Shown here: positions 59,310-64,000 of the stretch, one piece after another | How positions within the stretch are numbered: the first letter of the stretch is position 1 | Layout of the letters: every line of letters begins with the position of its first letter | Source: Bordetella parapertussis | GTDB lineage: Bacteria > Pseudomonadota > Gammaproteobacteria > Burkholderiales > Burkholderiaceae_B | NCBI GenBank assembly: GCA_945897365.1 | Contig: CAMDFD010000003.1 | Coordinates: 1 to 64,000 of the forward strand | Direction of reading: 5' to 3' | DNA length: 64,000 nucleotides | Notes under the pieces: model-generated | Told to the model about the DNA's origin: nothing | Seen by the model: only the letters and a program-made list of their open reading frames with translations | The model's database searches: none | Program-made: the position numbers and the translations under genes

Positions 59310-60791
59310 ATGAACACTTATAACCACTTCATTGATGGTCAGTATGTCGAGCCCGTTGGAAAGAAATGGATTGATAGTGTTGATCCTTATTTGGGCAAGC
59401 CTTGGGCACGTATCCCGCAAGGGTGTGCAAAGGATGTTGATTTGGCAGTGGCAGCAGCCTCTCGTGCTATGCGCGAAGGCCCATGGGCATCGATGAATGC
59501 GACGCAGCGTGGCAAGCTGATGTTTCGTCTCGCTGACTTGGTGACACAGAATGCTGAACGTCTCGCAGAGCTCGAGGTACGAGACAATGGCAAACTGCTC
59601 GCCGAAATGCGTGGTCAACTTAACTATCATCCTGAGTGGTGGCGGTATTACGGCGGCCTTGCCGACAAAATCGAAGGTGCGGTGATGCCCATCGACAAGC
59701 CTGATATGTTTGCTTTTACGCGTTCTGAGCCGATTGGGGTGGTCGGTGCATTGACCGCCTGGAATTCTCCGCTTTTGTTTATTGCCTGGAAATGTGCGGC
59801 AGCGATTGCGGCGGGTTGTGCTGTTGTCGTCAAGCCATCTGAGTATGCCTCTGTTTCAACCCTGGCTTTTGCTGAACTCACCAAAGAAGCAGGTTTTCCT
59901 GATGGTGTGTTTAACGTTGTCGCTGGCTATGGCGCAGAGGCCGGTTCTGCTTTAGTGGATCATCCAGATGTCGCAAAAATCACTTTCACTGGATCAGACA
60001 CGACAGGCGCGATGATTTATGCCCAAGCAGCCAAGAGTATGAAACGGGTTGCCCTTGAGTTGGGTGGAAAGTCACCCAATATTGTTTTTGCCGACTGCGA
60101 TATCGACAAAGCCGCAGCAGGGGTAATTTCTGGGATTTTCGCCGCGACTGGTCAAACTTGTATAGCAGGCTCCAGATTGCTCGTTCAAAACTCGATCAAA
60201 GAAACTTTCACCCAACGCGTCGCTGACTTAGGTGCCTGTGCACGCAAAGGTGATCCAATGTCACTTGATACAAATATCGGCCCTGTGACAACCCCCGTCC
60301 AATACAAAAAAATTCTGGACTATATGGCTATCGCAAAAGCGGAAGGCGCGCGCTGTATCCTTGGTGGTGGTCCCGCTCTCTCACCTGATTTACCAGGGGG
60401 CCAGTTTGTAGAGCCCACGATTTTTACAGATGTGACACCCGACATGCGCATTGCACGCGAAGAGGTGTTTGGTCCCGTGCTGTCGATTATCGGATTCGAA
60501 GACGAGGCGCATGCGATCAAGTTGGCCAACGACACGATTTATGGATTGGCAGCAGGTGTCTGGACCGAAGACATTGGGCGTGCTTTACGTATGTCAGCTG
60601 CTTTAAAAGCCGGCACAGTGTGGGTCAACACGTATCGTGCCATTAGCTACATGATGCCTTTTGGTGGAATGAAACACTCAGGCATTGGTCGAGAAAGCGG
60701 TATTGAGGCGATCAAGGGTTTCCTTGAAACCAAGAGTACGTGGATCTCTTACGCGCAAGGCGCACCTGCTAATCCATTCATTATGCGTTGA
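59310..60791 (+). CDS. Aldehyde dehydrogenase family protein
   Basis: 493 aa from the ATG at 59310; a TTG at 59289 is the alternative. NAD(P)-dependent oxidation of an aldehyde to an acid. N151 (LTAWNSP), K175 (VVKPSEYA), E250 (LELGGKSPN) and the nucleophile C284 (GQTCIAGSR) are intact. NADP or NAD preference is not clear. Stop is 17 bp before the start of the radical SAM gene, in what looks like a four-gene operon with the class II aldolase. Confidence 0.94.
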   Translation: MNTYNHFIDGQYVEPVGKKWIDSVDPYLGKPWARIPQGCAKDVDLAVAAASRAMREGPWASMNATQRGKLMFRLADLVTQNAERLAELEVRDNGKLLAEMRGQLNYHPEWWRYYGGLADKIEGAVMPIDKPDMFAFTRSEPIGVVGALTAWNSPLLFIAWKCAAAIAAGCAVVVKPSEYASVSTLAFAELTKEAGFPDGVFNVVAGYGAEAGSALVDHPDVAKITFTGSDTTGAMIYAQAAKSMKRVALELGGKSPNIVFADCDIDKAAAGVISGIFAATGQTCIAGSRLLVQNSIKETFTQRVADLGACARKGDPMSLDTNIGPVTTPVQYKKILDYMAIAKAEGARCILGGGPALSPDLPGGQFVEPTIFTDVTPDMRIAREEVFGPVLSIIGFEDEAHAIKLANDTIYGLAAGVWTEDIGRALRMSAALKAGTVWVNTYRAISYMMPFGGMKHSGIGRESGIEAIKGFLETKSTWISYAQGAPANPFIMR

Positions 60792-60810
60792 TTGTGAATT
60801 GGATGATCTG

Positions 60811-62751
60811 ATGCCTACTGCCAACTTGGCAACACTACGAGTTTTGTCTGTCATCCCGCCGATGACGCAGCTCAATACGCCTTACCCTTCGACTGCGTAT
60901 CTAACCGGCTTTTTACGCTCGCGCGCTATTGAGGCTGTCCAAGAGGATCTAGCATTAGCTCTCGTATTACGGCTGTTAAGTTCAGCGGGTCTTGAGGAGG
61001 TTACTCTCAAGGTTAACGGTGTGCCCGCTCGAAAACGAAGCCCATCGCTTCAGGCCTTTGTCGCGCAACGTAATCGCTATCTCAACACCATTGATGCCGT
61101 GATTGCCTTTTTACAAGGTCGTGACGCAACTCTTGCGCATCGTATCGTCAGTCGTCAATATCTTCCCGAAGGACCGCGTTTTTCAGCCTTGGATGCCTAT
61201 GTCGATGATGAAACGGGCGATCCCTTGGGCTGGGCGTTTGGTGCGCTCGGGATGCAGGATCGCGCCAAGCATTTGGCGACGCTTTATTTAAATGATTTAG
61301 CGGATGTCTTGCGCGATGCCGTCGATCCAAGATTTGAGTTTGTACGTTATGGCGAGTCGCTTGCCGCAAGTCAGGCAAGCTTTGAACCTTTAGCCCTCGC
61401 TCTCGCCGCACCGAAAACGCTGGTAGACCTTTACCTGGAAACACTGACCCTTGAGGTGATCGCTCGGCATGCACCGACCGTTGTCTTGCTCTCGGTGCCA
61501 TTCCCGGGTACGGTCTACGCAGCATTCAGGATTGCGCAGACCATCAAAGCACAGCGTCCTGAGATCAAAATCGTCCTTGGCGGAGGCTTTGCCAATACTG
61601 AACTTCGCGAGCTCTCTGAGCCCCGAGTCTTTGATTTCGTAGACTTTGTGACTCTTGATGCAGGTGAGCGTCCCTTGTTATCTCTCCTTGATTATTTACT
61701 AGGGAAGCGATCACAGCAACGTCTAGTACGCACCTATTTACGTGATGCGGAGTCTGGTGAGGTGCGCTATATCAATATGGTCGAGCCCGAGGTGCCGTTC
61801 GAGGAGGTGGGCACGCCTACGTGGGACGGCTTACCGATCTCTGATTATCTTTCATTGCTAGACATGCTTAACCCCATGCATCGCCTTTGGAGCGATGGGC
61901 GCTGGAACAAGCTGACCGTGGCCCATGGCTGCTATTGGAAAAAATGCAGTTTTTGTGATGTGAGTCTGGATTACATCGGTCGTTATGAAACAGCTTCTGC
62001 AGCAGTGCTCGCCGACCGTATCGAAGCGATCGTCCGTGAAACTGGACAAACGGGTTTTCATTTTGTCGATGAGGCTGCCCCTCCAAAGGCATTAAAGTCT
62101 CTGGCGTTGGAGCTCATTAAACGCGACCTCAATATCTCTTGGTGGGGCAATATCCGGTTTGAAAAAACCTTCACTCCGGAGCTTTGTCAGCTCCTTGCTC
62201 AAAGCGGTTGTATTGCGGTTTCAGGTGGTCTTGAGGTGGCATCAGATCGTCTTCTCAATTTGATGAAAAAAGGCGTGTCTGTTGATCAGGTCGCTCGCGT
62301 GACACGCGCTTTTAGTGATGCGGGTGTGTTGGTGCATGCGTATTTGATGTACGGATTCCCAACTCAAACGGTCAAGGACACCGTAGATGCCTTGGAATAT
62401 GTCCGCCAGCTTTTTTCCAATGGCTGCATACAAAGCGGATTTTTTCATCGCTTCACCTGTACCGTACATTCGCCTGTGGGTTTAAATCCCTCTGATTATG
62501 GTGTCACACTCGACCCTTTACCACCGACGAGCTTTGCTAAAAACGATGTCGGTTTTAACGATCCGACGAATGTCGATCACGCCGCGTTAGGCATTGGTTT
62601 GAGAAAAGCGATTTATAACTATATGCATGGTATCGGCCTCGAAGAGGACGTGCGGACCTGGTTTCCCTTCAAAGTCCCGCGTACTAAAGTTGCGCCACAC
62701 TATATTGAACTTGCGTTAGAACAGCAGTCCGCTTCCGGAGAAATAAAATGA
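60811..62751 (+). CDS. B12-binding domain/radical SAM protein
   Basis: 646 aa from the ATG at 60811; the open frame extends into the ALDH gene, but those codons overlap it. Residues ~1-210 are a poorly recognised helical region, ~216-300 a B12-binding-like Rossmann part (VVLLSVPFPGTVYAAFRIA, IVLGGGFANTELREL), and ~365-600 the radical SAM barrel. The cluster-binding cysteines are C374, C379 and C382, spacing C-x4-C-x2-C (HGCYWKKCSFCD) instead of the canonical C-x3-C-x2-C. AYLMYGFPTQTVKDT is a typical radical SAM segment. Substrate unknown. Stop overlaps the aldolase start. Confidence 0.85.
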   Translation: MPTANLATLRVLSVIPPMTQLNTPYPSTAYLTGFLRSRAIEAVQEDLALALVLRLLSSAGLEEVTLKVNGVPARKRSPSLQAFVAQRNRYLNTIDAVIAFLQGRDATLAHRIVSRQYLPEGPRFSALDAYVDDETGDPLGWAFGALGMQDRAKHLATLYLNDLADVLRDAVDPRFEFVRYGESLAASQASFEPLALALAAPKTLVDLYLETLTLEVIARHAPTVVLLSVPFPGTVYAAFRIAQTIKAQRPEIKIVLGGGFANTELRELSEPRVFDFVDFVTLDAGERPLLSLLDYLLGKRSQQRLVRTYLRDAESGEVRYINMVEPEVPFEEVGTPTWDGLPISDYLSLLDMLNPMHRLWSDGRWNKLTVAHGCYWKKCSFCDVSLDYIGRYETASAAVLADRIEAIVRETGQTGFHFVDEAAPPKALKSLALELIKRDLNISWWGNIRFEKTFTPELCQLLAQSGCIAVSGGLEVASDRLLNLMKKGVSVDQVARVTRAFSDAGVLVHAYLMYGFPTQTVKDTVDALEYVRQLFSNGCIQSGFFHRFTCTVHSPVGLNPSDYGVTLDPLPPTSFAKNDVGFNDPTNVDHAALGIGLRKAIYNYMHGIGLEEDVRTWFPFKVPRTKVAPHYIELALEQQSASGEIK

Positions 62752-63479
62752 AAATGAGTTTGCATGAAGAAGATTTCGAATCTCCTGCAATCCGCGTCTT
62801 GCGAAAGGACTTAGCTCTTGCTTTGCGGGCCGCAGCGCATCATGGGTTGTCCGAAGGCGTCTGCAATCACTTCAGCGTTGAAATCCCTGATGAAAGCGGA
62901 CGCTTTCTCCTCAATCCCCGAGGTTTGCTGTGGAGCGAGATTCAGGCTGAAGACATTGTGATGATTGATGCGCAAGGCGAGATATTGGCTGGTCGTCATC
63001 CCGTCGAACCGACTGCTATGTTTATTCATGCTGCAGTGCATCGAATCGCTAAAAAGACTTGTGTACTCCATACCCATATGCCTTATGCCACTGCACTGAC
63101 CTTGACTCGTCAGCGTGCCTTAGACACGACACTTTCGCAAAACGCCATGCGCTTTCACGGTCGCGTGGCGATCGATGCACATTACAACGGCTTAGCACTT
63201 GATCCAGGCGAGGGCGAGCGCATCGCGCATGCGATGCAGGGCGCAGATGTGGTTTTTCTTGGTAATCATGGCGTAGTGGTATGTGGTGAGAGGGTAGACT
63301 ATGCCTACGATGATCTGTACTTTTTAGAGCGCGCATGCATGATGCAAGTGCTGGCGATGTCTTCTGGATTGCCACTGGAGCCTGTCGATGCATTATTAGC
63401 TAAGCGTGTTGGAGATCAGACGCTTGGTGAGCGACTGCAGTCCGAGTTATTTTTCAAAGCCCTTGGGCGTACACTTTAA
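62748..63479 (+). CDS. Class II aldolase/adducin family protein
   Basis: 243 aa. Zinc ligands H108 and H110 (LHTHMPYATAL) and H174 (LGNHGVVV); E87 (VEPTAMFIH) as catalytic acid; N-terminal NHFSVEIPDESGRFLLNPRGLLWSEI. Such enzymes cleave or epimerise sugar phosphates, or decarboxylate/deaminate related acids. Coupled to the radical SAM gene by an ATGA overlap. With ALDH and a TRAP binding protein it suggests uptake and breakdown of a hydroxy- or sugar acid. Confidence 0.9.
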   Translation: MKMSLHEEDFESPAIRVLRKDLALALRAAAHHGLSEGVCNHFSVEIPDESGRFLLNPRGLLWSEIQAEDIVMIDAQGEILAGRHPVEPTAMFIHAAVHRIAKKTCVLHTHMPYATALTLTRQRALDTTLSQNAMRFHGRVAIDAHYNGLALDPGEGERIAHAMQGADVVFLGNHGVVVCGERVDYAYDDLYFLERACMMQVLAMSSGLPLEPVDALLAKRVGDQTLGERLQSELFFKALGRTL

Positions 63480-63500
63480 GACCTAGTGGTTTCCCCGATG

Positions 63501-63520
63501 TTTTCCTAGGTTTTCCTAGG
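63501..63520. repeat. Tandem 10-bp repeat in the dctP upstream region
   Basis: TTTTCCTAGG occurs twice in direct succession. Each copy contains CCTAGG, a 6-bp palindrome. It lies about 18 bp upstream of a candidate -35 box, so it may be an operator. Confidence 0.55.
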
Positions 63521-63537
63521 TAATAGGGTAAACATTA

Positions 63538-63566
63538 TTTACAGAGCAATGCTATTTCGTTACAGT
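63538..63566 (+). promoter_or_regulatory. Candidate sigma-70 promoter of the TRAP transporter gene
   Basis: TTTACA at 63538-63543 and TACAGT at 63561-63566 with a 17-bp spacer. Predicted start near 63573, 50 bp before the dctP start codon, just in front of a long hairpin. Confidence 0.5.
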
Positions 63567-63574
63567 GAATGAGC

Positions 63575-63611
63575 GTCTAGTTCACAGGCTGAACTAGACT
63601 TCTTTTTTTTC
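63575..63611 (+). terminator. Hairpin with T-run in front of dctP
   Basis: GTCTAGTTCA-caggc-TGAACTAGAC, a perfect 10-bp stem followed by TTCTTTTTTTT, 96 bp after the aldolase gene. It ends 12 bp before the dctP start. It can terminate the upstream operon, or act as a leader attenuator or 5' stabilising hairpin if dctP transcripts begin before it. Confidence 0.75.
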
Positions 63612-63622
63612 AAGGAAATCAC

Positions 63623-64000
63623 ATGTCCTCTTTATCCGTAAAACTCATGACTGCGTCGTTCGCAGTGTTGGCGTCGGCGTTGGTCGCGACACCCGCTTCG
63701 GCTCAGGAAAAACTTCGTATTGCGCTCGACACGAATCCTGTACATGTCCGTAATAAGGGCGTAGAAATTTTCGTTGAAGAATTAAAAAAACGCACGGGTA
63801 ACCGTTTTGCGATTGAAGTTTACCCAAGCGGGCAGTTGTTCCGTGATCGCGATGTCCCACGCGCACTACGTCAGGACGCCGTTGAAATGGCTGTTCCAGG
63901 CACATGGCAGCTAGACAGCGCAGAGCCAAACGCAGCCTTGCAAAGCTTGCCGATGTTTTACGGCGTGGATGGACCAACCGTTTATAAAGTGATGGACGGT
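63623..64000 (+). CDS. dctP: TRAP transporter substrate-binding protein DctP family (partial, cut by window end)
   Basis: First 126 codons; the gene continues beyond the window. ATG at 63623 with AAGGAA ~6 bp upstream. Signal peptide to about residue 28 (ALVATPASAQ), then KLRIALDTNPVHVRNKGVEIFVEELKKRTGNRFAIEVYPSGQLFRDRDVPRALRQ, the start of a DctP receptor domain. It binds an organic acid in the periplasm for a TRAP importer. The membrane subunits DctQ/DctM should follow outside the window. The ligand may be the substrate of the preceding ALDH/aldolase genes. Confidence 0.9.
   Translation, partial: MSSLSVKLMTASFAVLASALVATPASAQEKLRIALDTNPVHVRNKGVEIFVEELKKRTGNRFAIEVYPSGQLFRDRDVPRALRQDAVEMAVPGTWQLDSAEPNAALQSLPMFYGVDGPTVYKVMDG

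Noticed and set aside
1..64000. CRISPR arrays, prophage or plasmid replication genes
   Set aside because: No regularly spaced direct repeats and no phage structural, Cas or replication-initiation genes were recognised anywhere in the window.

Overview
The window looks like a piece of a betaproteobacterial chromosome, most likely order Burkholderiales and probably family Alcaligenaceae. The evidence is the conserved gene order yebC-purD-hemF-nadD-rsfS-rlmH-maf next to an rRNA operon, the nitrilase/tldD/aroG block, a Bug-type (TctC) periplasmic receptor, an H-NS protein of the Bordetella BpH3 kind, and a general wealth of uptake systems and oxidoreductases. This is inferred from gene content; no 16S sequence lies in the window.

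Layout. (1) 1-140: 3' end of a 5S rRNA and its terminator. (2) 186-5414, minus strand: housekeeping run yebC, purD, hemF, nadD, rsfS, rlmH, maf. (3) 5.5-16.6 kb: quinone oxidoreductase, fbp, pepN, a TauD-like dioxygenase with an orphan Bug receptor, H-NS, a nitrilase-fold amidase overlapping tldD, and a DAHP synthase. (4) 16.6-24.9 kb: a D-2-hydroxyacid dehydrogenase next to glcDEF (glycolate oxidase), meeting the convergent pntAa-pntAb-pntB transhydrogenase operon head-on. (5) 25-30.4 kb: mnmA, a GST, purB, cytochrome c', an alpha/beta hydrolase and a b561-type cytochrome. (6) 30.5-35.5 kb: a Ugp-like ABC importer (ATPase, binding protein, two permeases) overlapped by an endonuclease/exonuclease/phosphatase-family phosphodiesterase. 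(7) 35.6-39.3 kb: a cyanate uptake and breakdown operon, cynABD-cynS, behind a clear sigma-54 promoter and an NtrC-type dyad. Two M20 amidohydrolases and a TIM-barrel hydrolase follow. (8) 42.9-47.5 kb: a CAT-anticodon tRNA followed by a small accessory segment bounded on the right by a degenerate copy of the tRNA 3' half and of its terminator. It carries a kexin-like S8 lipoprotease with a small secreted partner, a DUF4239 membrane protein and a GNAT acetyltransferase whose stop codon lies in the tRNA remnant. (9) 48.1-53.2 kb: a long-chain olefin (beta-lactone) cluster in which OleB and OleC are one polypeptide, followed by OleD, with OleA convergent. (10) 53.5-64 kb: acyl-CoA dehydrogenase with class III CoA transferase, a Fur-box-preceded TonB with a Ser-Thr hexamer-repeat linker, an MlrC/TSUP pair, and a catabolic-looking set of aldehyde dehydrogenase, B12-binding radical SAM enzyme, class II aldolase and the start of a TRAP binding protein cut by the window edge.

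Most interesting parts: the fused and rearranged ole cluster, whose reading frame stays open upstream of its first usable start codon; the tRNA-bounded segment without an integrase; the NtrC/sigma-54-controlled cyanate operon; the radical SAM cluster with unusual cysteine spacing; and the protease/partner gene pair. No CRISPR array, transposase, integrase, phage structural gene or plasmid function was seen.
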